Part shown: one piece after another, positions 38,309-49,300 of the stretch
Layout: each line of letters starts with the position of its first letter
Numbering within the stretch: the stretch's first letter is position 1
Assembly: GCA_030535605.1 (NCBI GenBank)
Contig: JAUNRQ010000002.1
Span: forward strand, 1-54,694
Reading direction: 5' to 3'
DNA length: 54,694 nucleotides
DNA from: Pseudoxanthomonas suwonensis
GTDB taxonomy: Bacteria; Pseudomonadota; Gammaproteobacteria; Xanthomonadales; Xanthomonadaceae
Notes under the pieces: generated by a model
Told to the model about the DNA's origin: nothing
The model's database searches: none
The model's input: the letters and a program-made list of their open reading frames with translations, nothing else
Made by a program: the position numbers and the translations under genes

Positions 38309-39431
38309 ACTCATCCCACCGGCATCCCGTTTCATGGCGCTGCCGGATCCGTTCCCGATGAAACGCGGCGGCGCGCTGCCCGGCGGCCGCATCGCCTATG
38401 AAACCTGGGGCGAACCGGACGCCCGCGGTGGCAACGCCGTGCTGATCCTCACCGGCCTGTCGCCCAGTGCGCACGCCGCCAGCCATCCGCGGAACCCGGC
38501 CGATGGCTGGTGGGAACGGATGCTCGGCCCCGGCAAGCCAATCGACACCAACCGCTGGTTCGTCGTCTGCGTCAACACCCTCGGCAGCTGCAAGGGTTCG
38601 AGCGGACCGGCGTCGGAGCAGCCTGACGGCAGCGGGGCCTGGCGCCTGGATTTTCCGGAACTGTCGATCGAGGACTGTGCCGACGCGGCCGCGCATGTGG
38701 TCCGCAGCCTGGGCATCGAGCGCCTGGCCTGCGTGGTCGGCGCATCGATGGGCGGCATGGTCGCACTGGCGCTGCTGGGCCGCCATCCCGGCATCGCGCG
38801 CAGCCACCTGAACGTGTGCGGTGCCGCACGTGCCCTGCCCTTTTCGATCGCCATCCGCTCGCTGCAGCGCGAGGCCATCCGGCTGGATCCGAACTGGAAC
38901 GGCGGCAACTACGACGACGTCACCTACCCGGAGTCCGGCATGCGCATGGCGCGCAAGCTGGGGGTCATCACCTACCGTTCGGCACTGGAATGGGACGGCC
39001 GCTTCGGTCGCCTGAGGCTGGCGCCGGACCGCCGCGACGAGGAAGAGCCCTTCGCCGTGGAATTCGAGGTGGAAAGCTACCTGGAAGGCCATGCCAAGCG
39101 ATTCGTGCGCCACTTCGACCCGAACTGCTACCTGTACCTGAGCCGCTCGATGGACTGGTTCGACCTGGCCGAGACCCACGCCGGCGGCAGCCGCGACGAC
39201 GACACCCTGGCCGCACTGTCGCGGATCCGCGTCGACAAGGCACTGGCGATCGGGGTGAGCACCGACATCCTGTTCCCGCTGCAGCAACAGCAACAGATCG
39301 CCGACGGGCTGCGCGCCGGCGGTAGCGATGCCCGGTTCGTGGCGCTGGATTCGCCGCAGGGCCATGACGCCTTCCTGGTCGATTTCACCCGCTTCGATCC
39401 CGCAGTCCGCGGCTTCTTCGACGCCCTTTGA
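38301..39431 (+). CDS. metX: MetX-family acyltransferase, probable serine (or homoserine) O-succinyltransferase
   Basis: Alpha/beta-hydrolase acyltransferase of 376 residues. It has the oxyanion segment ILTGLSPSAHAA, the nucleophile elbow VVGASMGGMVALAL with the catalytic Ser, the catalytic Asp in AIGVSTDILFPLQQ and the His in SPQGHDAFLVDF. In Xanthomonadaceae the MetX homologue has been described as a serine O-succinyltransferase used for cysteine synthesis, so this substrate is favoured over homoserine O-acetylation, but the sequence alone does not decide. ATG 38301 overlaps pgaD by 8 bases. The next gene is a cysteine dioxygenase homologue, a sulfur-metabolism context. Confidence 0.85.
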   Translation: MNELIPPASRFMALPDPFPMKRGGALPGGRIAYETWGEPDARGGNAVLILTGLSPSAHAASHPRNPADGWWERMLGPGKPIDTNRWFVVCVNTLGSCKGSSGPASEQPDGSGAWRLDFPELSIEDCADAAAHVVRSLGIERLACVVGASMGGMVALALLGRHPGIARSHLNVCGAARALPFSIAIRSLQREAIRLDPNWNGGNYDDVTYPESGMRMARKLGVITYRSALEWDGRFGRLRLAPDRRDEEEPFAVEFEVESYLEGHAKRFVRHFDPNCYLYLSRSMDWFDLAETHAGGSRDDDTLAALSRIRVDKALAIGVSTDILFPLQQQQQIADGLRAGGSDARFVALDSPQGHDAFLVDFTRFDPAVRGFFDAL

Positions 39432-39498
39432 CGCACTGCCGGATGAGTGCAGACGCTCCTGCCCCTACAATCCAACCGACACGCAAGCGGAGCGCCCC

Positions 39499-40086
39499 AT
39501 GCCCCTGACCGACTTTCCCGGCCGCCAGCGGCTGATCGACGCCATCGACGCCGCCGTGCAAGCCGGTGACGACCAGGCCGTGGTCCAGACGCTCCGTAAA
39601 AGCCTGTGCGAGCTCATGCGCAGTGGCGACGTGGTACTGCCGCAGGCCGTGTTCCATGCCATGGACGGGCACTACGCGCGTCGCCGCCTGCACGGCAGCC
39701 GGGAGCACGGCTACGACGTCATCGCCATGACCTGGGGGCCGGGCCAGGGCACGCCGATCCATGACCATTCCGGCATGTGGTGCGTGGAAGGCGTCTGGCA
39801 CGGGCAACTGGACATCACCCAGTACGACGTCTCCGAACGTGACGGCGACGACCGCGCGCGCTTCATCCCGGTGGGCAGCATGATCGCCGGCACCGGCTCG
39901 GCCGGCAGCCTGATCCCGCCGCACGAATATCACACCATCCGCAACGCCAGTGACACCGACACGGCCGTCTCGGTCCACATCTACCAGCGACGGATGACCC
40001 GCTGCGGTGTGTTCTCCGAAGACCAGGCCGGCAGCGGTTGGCATCGCCGGGAAGAAAAACTGCTGCAAGTGGATCAACCCGTCTGA
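39499..40086 (+). CDS. Cysteine dioxygenase-type cupin
   Basis: Type I thiol dioxygenase family, oxidising cysteine (or 3-mercaptopropionate) to the sulfinate. The 195-residue protein has the cupin iron ligands H88 and H90 in GTPIHDHSGMWCVEG and a third His, probably H145, in PHEYHTIRN. A Cys sits three residues after the HDHSG motif, and Arg residues occur near position 62 where Arg-type enzymes bind the carboxylate. The start follows an AAGCGGAG ribosome site. A TACAAT box (39466-39471) may be its -10. Located between metX and tRNA-Leu. Confidence 0.82.
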   Translation: MPLTDFPGRQRLIDAIDAAVQAGDDQAVVQTLRKSLCELMRSGDVVLPQAVFHAMDGHYARRRLHGSREHGYDVIAMTWGPGQGTPIHDHSGMWCVEGVWHGQLDITQYDVSERDGDDRARFIPVGSMIAGTGSAGSLIPPHEYHTIRNASDTDTAVSVHIYQRRMTRCGVFSEDQAGSGWHRREEKLLQVDQPV

Positions 40087-40124
40087 GCGCGAAACCGCGC
40101 CACTCCGCTATACTTCCCGCCCGC

Positions 40125-40211
40125 GCCGGAGTGGCGGAATTGGTAGACGCAGCGGATTCAAAATCCGCCGGCCTTAAAACCTTGAGGGTTCGAGTCCCTC
40201 CTCCGGCACCA
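40125..40211 (+). tRNA. tRNA-Leu (anticodon CAA)
   Basis: An 87-base class II tRNA with encoded CCA. The acceptor stem is GCCGGAG/CTCCGGC. The anticodon arm is GCGGA-TTCAAAA-TCCGC, giving CAA for leucine UUG, and it has a long variable arm. A TATACT box at 40109-40114 precedes it. The foreign region begins about 50-110 bases downstream, making this a candidate integration target, although no duplicated tRNA end is seen at the far boundary. Confidence 0.96.
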
Positions 40212-40322
40212 CCAGCCCGTTCGGCCGATCTCCGAAAAACGGCCGCGTGAACCCAAAAGCCCCGCGAGCCAGTCACTTGCGGGCATCTCAGTTCGCAGGT
40301 TCGCTGGCGCGCTGGGTCGCAT

Positions 40323-43300
40323 CTAAATCGCCTTGGTGGTGCGCAACTCGGCCTTGCTCGGCACCTTGTCGATGGTGGCAGCCTTCAGCTTCTGCAACGT
40401 CGAGCGGCTGTCCGCAGCCACGCCCGCCTTCCGCAGCAGCGACTCCTGTTCCGGCGTCGGCACGAACGATTCCAGCAGGCCGTCGGCGCTCGGGTCGAAG
40501 TTGCCCTGATTGCCGGTGGCGGATTTGATCTGCTCGGGGTCGAATACCACCCACGACACGAGGCTGTCGCCGGAGTCGCCCTGCTCCAACATCACTATGC
40601 CGTCGTAACCGGCAGCACGCGCTGCCGCAACTAGCGCCTCGCCGCTTTCTCCGTCCAGTTCCATCCACACATTGTGGGGGGACCGCAAGGACGCAACGTA
40701 GCTTTGCTCGCCGTCCAAGTTCAGTTCCGACAGAACCTCCTGCGTGAACCCTTCGGTCAGGTCAAGAGGATTCTCGACTCTTAGATAGACCGGAATGGTC
40801 TTGGGCGAGCCTTCACCTCGCTGGCGAGCAAAGCTGGCAGCGAACTCGGCGGACTCGGCGAAGAATATCCCGTGACGCTCGACTACTTCCTCACCCCACA
40901 TGCCCTCGAAGTTACCTTCGCGCACAGGCAAGAAGGAGTCGAAATCAGCCCTTGTTCCGTGATACACCACAGCAGGCGGGCCAACCCCTCGGCTGCTAAC
41001 CCACTCAAGAACCTGCGAATCACGAAACCACTCGACGAAGTTCTGCCACGTCGGACGACCGTTTGGTGCCACATGGTCGCCGAAGCGAGCCTTCGCCCAT
41101 GCCACGACGGGTGCGCGATAGTCGGGCTCGTTGAATGCGGCGCCCGCCGGTTGGTCGAAGTCGTCGGCCTCTGGCACCGTCGATTCCAGCAGGCCTTCCG
41201 CGCCATCACGCGCGTGAGGCTCGACCGGTGCTACAGTGCCGTCGGACTCGGTGAGCGCGCCGGAAGGCTGCGTAGGACGCTTTGACTCATTGCCCCGATC
41301 CGCAAGGTAAGCGGCAATGGAGAGCGATCCAGGTGAGACACTGCCCGAGAGGGCGTAACCGCTCTGGCCCGAGTCCATCTTTTCCCAGAACTCGCGCATC
41401 TTTTTCGCGACCTGCTGCCACGGCATCCGATACACCGATGCAACACGCAGCCCATTTGGCCCAGCGCGGAAGTCGATGCGTACCGACGGAACAGCGTCGG
41501 AGCGCCCACGCCGCACAATAGCGATCCGCCCCTCCGCATGCTCGAACCAGCCGTCGGGCTTTTCCAGGACGTGGCGAACTTCCGCTTCAACCTCTGTCGC
41601 GCTTCCGTAATACTCCGGGTGTCGCTCGGCCAGATGGCCCCAATCCGCCGTGACCGTCGCGCTGGAATACCCCATCCATGCCGCCGTATCCGATGGAACG
41701 CGAATGGACTCCTCGCCATCTTGAACAACAGACTCCAGCACCGCCTCCGGTTTGTCCAGCGAGAATCGGTCAACGGTGTGCGGCGTGCCGTGGAACACCA
41801 CCTGCTCCAGCGCCCCGCTTTCGGTCGACACGCTGGCGGTCATGTCGCTGCGCTGCGTGGCGTTGTGGGCCGCGTCCAACAGGCTGCGCACCTGCTCGTC
41901 GGTGAAGGCGATGCCGCGCTTGGCGAACAGCGCCCGCAGCCGTTTCAGGAAGTTGGCGATGGACTGGCGCAGCGACTCGCGGCGCATGCCTTCCGGCACC
42001 TTCACCCCGTAGCGGCGTTCGATCATGCCGAAGTCGCCGGTGCGCATGGCGGCGTTCAATTCGGCCAGCGCCTCCTCTGCGGCCAGCAGTTCCTTGCCCT
42101 TCCCCATCCGGCGCTGTTCGGCGATCTTCTCCGCCACCGCCTTCACGGTCGGGTTCTGCAAGGCAATGCCCAGCGCCTTGTCCAGGTCCTGGCCCAGCAG
42201 GGTGCGCAAGCCGTGGTGGCCGGCGACCTCGTGCGCCGCCGCCAGCGCCGCAAGCTCCGGCGTGTTGGCCTCTCCGGTGAACACGGCGTAGAACGGCTTG
42301 CCGTTGACGGACAGGCTGGCAGGGACGTACAGGCCGTGCAGCGCGCCAGTGCCGCCCTGCTGCCGACGGGATTGCAGCCGCTGGCGGTGCCGCTCGATGG
42401 CCTCCGGCACCACCAGGCCGTTCAGCCCGTCGCGGTCACGCAGGAAGTGCCCGGTGATGCTTGCGTTGCCCAGCGCCTTGTTCACCGCATCGCGCAGCCC
42501 CAGCCGGTCGGCATCGGCATCACCCTCGATCTGCGAGCGTTCGGCAGCAGCGGCACGCTGGCGCTCGCCGGCCTGCCGGCCCCCGCGCTCTGCGTTGAAC
42601 CGCTCGTAGGCTTCGCGCTCAACGGTGGATAGCTCGGACGGATCGGTTTCCGTTGTGGGGGACTGTGATACAGTCCTCTCTGAACCCTCTCCCCCGCGCG
42701 GTTGGGCCGTTGTAGGCCGCGCAGCGGTAGCGGCGGGCGCAACGGAACCGGCCCCGTTTGCACGAGAGGGTTCATTTGTGTTCCAGCCAGACAACAGCCA
42801 TGTGTTGCTGCCGTCGCGCCGGGTCAAAACTGCTTCGACCCCGGAATAAGAAACGACAACCGTTTCTGCGTTAGCTATCGCGTCGCGACGAATTTCGCGC
42901 CCTGATGCGATAGCATGAATGATGTTGTCTAACAGGCGACTGACCTCCGCCTCGCTCATCCCGTCCTTGCGCTGCCTCGCCTCCAGGATGTGTTCGATCC
43001 CCTTCTCTCCGGGGCGCCGACCGTTCGCCTTGATGCGGCCACCTTCATCCCCCCACACAAAATCCACCCAGCCCATGCCCGTGCGGTGCATGGCGCGGTG
43101 AACCGTGGTCTTGTCGGTCAGCGCACGCGCCAGTGCCTCACGGCCTCGACGGACGTTGGCATCCACCGACTTCATCGGGCTTGCCGATTCAAGCAGGCCG
43201 CGCTCTACATCCCCCTGCTCCGGCCTACGCCCCGCGAACAACTCTCCGTCGCCGGACAACATGTCGGTCCGGCCTGTCCCGGTCTTGCCGTCGCGCTGCG

Positions 43301-46300
43301 CGTCCTTCTGACGCCGCGCCGCGTCCACATGGTCGCGGGCCGTCGGTGCGCCGAATAGCCCGGCGCTGGTTACTTCTTGTCGGGCTGCGGGTTCGGGGGC
43401 GGGTTGTTGTCCGAGCTGGAATCCTGCGGCTTGGCCTGCTCCGGCATCACCAGCATCGGCTCGTCCACGTCCAGCTTGTTGCCGGCCTCCACCGCCTTCT
43501 CCAGTGCGCGGCTCAGAAATCCGGGTGGCAGTTTGCTGCTCATTGCGCGCTCCTACGTCGGTACGGGAAAGAATGTCCCCTACGGTAGCAGGGACGCGCC
43601 CGCCGAACATATCGCCGGACTGCTGGTGCGCCTGCTCCTCGCGGGTCGCCTCGGCAACGGCGCGCAGACCAGCGGCCATGCGCTGCGCGGAACGGGCATT
43701 CTCCGCGTAGAACTGCGCCACGGTCTCGGCATCGACATTGCGCCCCAGCATGTCGCCCTGAGACATGAAATCACGTAGCGACAGCCCGCGCTCACGAGCA
43801 TCGCGCAGCAGTTGCATGGCGCCCGTGACGGCTTCGCGCACGCCTCCGGTCAGGGCATTGTCCGCATCGAGCGCGGCAAAGGCCGGTGCCGCCTGTGCCA
43901 GTGCATTGATGATGTTGCGGCTGTCCGGGTTCACGTCCTCGGCCAGCGCCGACAACAGACGCTCGTCGCCATAGGCGCGGTACACCAGCGCAGCTCGCAC
44001 GCGGCGCAGTGCCTCGGCGTTCGGTCTGCCCTGCGCATCTTGCAGGTTCGCCGCCGCCGTCGCGCCAGCGGTCAGCAGGTTCTTCGTCCACACGAACGGC
44101 TTCATCCATCGCGGGTCCACCTTGTCCTGCATCGCAGTCAACGACCGCAGCAGCAGTGGGTCCAGCACCTCGTAGTATTCCGGCTTGCCCTCGCGCAGCA
44201 CGCGCACCACGTTTTCACCCGTCGGCGCTTCAATGGCCAGCATCCGGCGCATGCCATTCAGTGCCGCCTTGGGCATGGCATCAATGGTGGCCTCGTCGAC
44301 CCCGGTCTGCAGCAGATGCTCGCGCAGTTGCGCCAGCGGAACCGACGCCTGCCCCATCCGCATCGGCATCTTGCGGAAGTACGGTGCGCCCAACTGGTCC
44401 ACGGCCAACAACATCGCCCGGTTCTTGAGGCCGGAATCCATCAGCTTCGTGAAGTTCTGGATGATGTTCGCCAGCGGGTCGCGCAACGCCTGCTCGCCGC
44501 CCTTGAGCCGCTTCACGCCCGCGTTCTGGTGCGACAGGCCACGCGCCGTGCCAGGCCCGGTGTCGCCTTCGCGGTAGAACGGGATGTATTCGGCGTGATC
44601 CCACGCAGCGCGAGCCACCGGGTCGATGGTGCCGCCGTGCTTCTCGGCGAAGTCCAGGATCGCGTTCTTGAGCCGCAGGTAGCTGCGCGCTGCCTGGTCG
44701 AAGGCGGCCTCGTTGCCCGTTCGCAGCGCCAGTCCGGCGTCGATTTCGCCTTGGGTCAGCAGGTTCTCGCGGCCTTGCTGCATCAACAGTTGCGCCCGGC
44801 GCGCCACCATCCAGCCGAAGAACTGTGGCAGCTTGTCATGGACAGGCTTGAGCGCGTCCAGCAGGCCCGGAATACTCCGATCCACCCGCAGCACGCCGCC
44901 CTCCATCTTCGGCGCGCCGAATCGCATAATCGCCTCCATCGTCGACGCCATGTTCACCATGCGGGCGGCGATGTACGGGTCGTTCTCCAGGTCGATGTTG
45001 CCCACACCGGCAACGGCATCCTTGATCGCAAGATACTTGTCGAAGCCGTATTGCAGCGCGTGCCGGCGCAACTGGGCCTTGCTCGGCACCTTGTCGATGG
45101 TGGCAGCCTTCAGCTTTTGCAACGTCGAGCGGCTGTCCGCAGCCACGCCCGCCTTCCGCAGCAGCGACTCCTGTTCCGGCGTCGGCACGAACGATTCCAG
45201 CAGGCCGTCGGTGTCGGTGGCGATTTCTGTGGAGGCATCCCGTTCGGCGCGGTACTTGCGCAGGTCGGCTTCCGTCGCTACCCTGTTCTTGTAGCCCCGC
45301 AGTTGGCGCACATCCCTGGGCAATTGGAGCCCAGACCGTGCAGCCACCGCGGGGCTCGTTTTTTGGTCGAGATACAGTAGTTTCTGCTCTTTGACCCAAC
45401 GCGCCGACGGGATGCGATTAGGTGAATCCTTTTCGTAAGCGTTGACCAAAACGTGTGCATCAAGGCCGCCGATCTGGCCGTTGGGTTCAAGCACGATCAT
45501 CACTGGCTTGTCGCCAATGGTTTCCGGCGCGATCATCGTCAAGCGCCCGTCTACGGTATCGGATACGAACACAGCGGCAGGGTTTTCGATCCAGTCGGGC
45601 ACCTTCTTCCACTGCGCTGCCGTCATCGCAGGGTGGGCAGTCGAGCCATCCTTTCGCTGCTTCCCGACCGCGGATTCAACCAAATGCAGCGGCTTGTCGC
45701 CATAACCAAGCAGGTCGATCACGTCCGCACGATCAAGCACGCGGACACCCTGTCGACCAGATGTGTCCCCATCGAACAGCGCATCAATCCGCGCCTCGTA
45801 GGCTTGGCGCGTAGCCGGCGTCACGGATTCAAGCACCGACTCTGGCTCGCCGATCACCGCCTCGTCCCAGATGACGTAGTTGTAGCTGCCGTCGCCATCG
45901 GCCCTGCTATTGCCGTCCAGGTAGCGCAGGCCGGGGATGCCGGCAGCATTCAGCGCCTCGGATGTTGCACGGGGCGACCCGTAGTGGCTGGTCAGATAGC
46001 GGTAAATCGCAGACCCATTGTCGTTGTCGAAGAATCCGGCCAGCAAGTCTTCTCGCGCATCCGCGATAGTGTCTTGCAGCCACGGGAACGCTGCGTCCAG
46101 TCGTTGGCGCACGGAATCAGGCTGCTGCGACAGCGGCTTGTCGTAATCCAGCAGGTCGGAGTCCTCGGGGACTTCGACCCGGTAGAGGTTGCCTCCAAAG
46201 TTTGCAGGCCGTCCTGCTTCTATCCATTTTGCGGTTTCTTCGTAATTGGCGGCGTCCCCGTTCCGCTCCTGCATCCGCGCGGACTGCGCGCGTTGGCGAA

Positions 46301-49300
46301 GTTGATTTGCAGCACTGGCGTCAGGCAGACCGGCATAGGACGACGCCAATAGATCGAGTCGCTCCGGGGCGATAGAGAGGGTTTTGCGGTAGTGGTCGGC
46401 AACCTCTCGACGCCCAGCGAAGTACATCCCCCACCCATACGCCTGCGCGCCCTCGCCGGTGCCGATCTTGTCCAGCGAGAATCGGTCAACGGTGTGCGGC
46501 GTGCCGTGGAACACCACCTGCTCCAGCGCCCCGCTTTCGGTCGACACGCTGGCGGTCATGTCGCTGCGCTGCGTGGCGTTGTGGGCCGCGTCCAACAGGC
46601 TGCGCACCTGCTCGTCGGTGAAGGCGATGCCGCGCTTGGCGAACAGCGCCCGCAGCCGTTTCAGGAAGTTGGCGATGGACTGGCGCAGCGACTCGCGGCG
46701 CATGCCTTCCGGCACCTTCACCCCGTAGCGGCGTTCGATCATGCCGAAGTCGCCGGTGCGCATGGCGGCGTTCAATTCGGCCAGCGCCTCCTCTGCGGCC
46801 AGCAGTTCCTTGCCCTTCCCCATCCGGCGCTGTTCGGCGATCTTCTCCGCCACCGCCTTCACGGTCGGGTTCTGCAAGGCAATGCCCAGCGCCTTGTCCA
46901 GGTCCTGGCCCAGCAGGGTGCGCAAGCCGTGGTGGCCGGCGACCTCGTGCGCCGCCGCCAGCGCCGCAAGCTCCGGCGTGTTGGCCTCTCCGGTGAACAC
47001 GGCGTAGAACGGCTTGCCGTTGACGGACAGGCTGGCAGGGACGTACAGGCCGTGCAGCGCGCCAGTGCCGCCCTGCTGCCGACGGGATTGCAGCCGCTGG
47101 CGGTGCCGCTCGATGGCCTCCGGCACCACCAAGCCGTTCAGCCCGTCGCGGTCACGCAGGAAGTGCCCGGTGATGCTGGCGTTGCCCAGCGCCTTGTTCA
47201 CCGCATCGCGCAGCCCCAGCCGGTCGGCGTCGGCGTCACCCTCGACCTGCGAGCGTTCGGCAGCAGCGGCACGCTGGCGCTCGCCGGCCTGCCGGCCCTC
47301 ATGCTCTGCGTTGAACCGCTCGTAGGCTTCGCGCTCCGGACCAGTGAGTTCGGAGTGGTCGGTGTCAGTGGCGCGTGGTACAGTCGCTGCGCTGCCCGCT
47401 GCACCAGTACGAGAACGTGTAGGACTGGTGCCAGTATCGCCGGATGGCGTCGCACCCCGCCCCGGCGAGCCGGGCAGCTCAAATGCAGTCAGCAACCACG
47501 TGTTGGAGCCGGCGCGCCTCACCAGTGAGACCTCCGCGCCGTTATGGGCAATCTGCACTCGGACAGCACCAGCGGTTTGAGACCGCCTGATCTCCTGCCC
47601 TTTGGCAATCGCGTCGACAACCTGATCGGATAGGAAGCGCTTCGCTTCAACCTCAGTCATGCCGTCGGATTCTTGGCGTCGCCGAAGGATGTGCTCGATC
47701 CCCTTCTTGGCATCCCCCCACACAAAATCCACCCACCCCATGCCTGTGCGGTGCATGGCGCGGTGAACCGTGGTCTTGTCGGTCAGCGCACGCGCCAGTG
47801 CCTCACGGCCTCGACGGATGTTGGCATCCACCGACTTCATCGGGCTTGCCGATTCAAGCAGGCCATCCTTGCCGTCGCCGCCCCCACGAATCGCCTCCGA
47901 CTGCGGTATCGCGCCATGCATCAGGAACGTGTCCAGCACGCGCACACCTGCAATATTCGCAGCGCGCGCCATGTTCCGCACACCTTGCGCCGCCGACTCC
48001 TTGCCGAACACGATCACGGCCGCCGCATTGGCTCCATGCAGCGCCGCCGCCACTTGTGCGTGCGATGTATCGACCTTTCCGGTGCGCAGCTTCTCGGAGC
48101 CCACGGGGTCGAACGGGATCACGCCAATCAGTTCGTGATTGTTGTTCAGTACCAGCAACCCGGCCTCATGCTGGCTCGCCTGCTTCGTGACTTCGCGGCG
48201 CGCGTCCTCAATGCCGGATAGTTTCTGCCGACTTCCTGCGGACTGCACCTTGACCAGTTGCCGTTCGACCTGCGGCACGCTGCGCTGCCTCCGCGCGGGC
48301 GTCACCGCTTCCTTCTGCGCTACCCGGTAGCGGTCGAAGATGGTGTAGTTGCGGCTTCCCGGCTGCAGGATGATGGCGCCGTCGATAGAGATGCCGCTGC
48401 GATCAAACACGGCATCCATGTTCGCGGCAACGTGGGCATCAGCAGCCGATGGCTCAGGGTTCCCGCTCGGATGATTGTGCGCCCACACGATGCGGGCCGC
48501 GCCGGGAATGCTGGCAATGGCACCAAAGACGACGCCAGCCTCAACCAAGGACGAGTCGATGGTCCCAATCGTGTGCTGCAACACAGCAAGCGGCCGGCCG
48601 TCCTTGTCCATCGCCAGCACCGCGAATCGCTCTTGGGCAGACTTGCGAATGGGCGCCAAGATGTGCGCAGCATCGGCAAGCGACTTCACGCGCTCAACGC
48701 CGGATCGGAATTGACCGGTGCGGATCAGCCCTACGCGTTGGGCGAGTCTGCTCTTGTCGATCTTGACGGCAGGCGGCTTACCTTGCCCTGGCTGGGCTTG
48801 CCCTCGCGTTGCGACGAACAAGTCGAGCTGTCCAGATACGGCGGGGGTGCCCCCCCGTCCAGACGCCACACGCGAGGCACCGGCAGCGCCACGACGTTCT
48901 TCGCCAATTTGTAGCGGGCGGGTTTCTCCATAGGTCGCAACATCTTGCTCCCGGATCGTCCCGGTTTCAACGTCCCCCTGCTCCGGCCTGCTCCCCGCGA
49001 ACAACTCTCCGTCGCCGGACAACATGTCGGTCCGGCCTGTCCCGGTCTTGCCGTCGCGCTGCGCGTCCTTCTGACGCCGCGCCGCGTCCACATGGTCGCG
49101 GGCCGTCGGTGCGCCGAATAGCCCGGCGCTGGGCGGGGCTACTTCTTGTCGGGCTGCGGGTTCGGGGGCGGGTTCGTGCCCGAGTTGGAATCCGGCTTCT
49201 CGCCCTTCTTCGGGAAGATACTCTTGCCTTCCTTCGCGTGCTTGATTGCCAGTGCGATGATCTTGTTGCGCTGCTCCACGGTCAGTGCCACGTCGCGCCT

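Noticed and set aside
40261..40283. Imperfect hairpin CCCGCGAG/CTTGCGGG downstream of tRNA-Leu as terminator or attachment site
   Set aside because: There is no T-tract and no matching copy at the far element boundary, so neither role is supported.
41282..42632. Plus-strand open frames opposite the giant gene (for example 364 codons at 41538)
   Set aside because: Their repeated occurrence at 46392-47528 simply mirrors the duplicated zincin segment; translations have no recognisable features.
40341..49193. Direct repeats considered as a CRISPR array or transposon ends
   Set aside because: The repeats are long, protein-coding, in frame and unequally spaced; they have no spacer pattern and no inverted ends.
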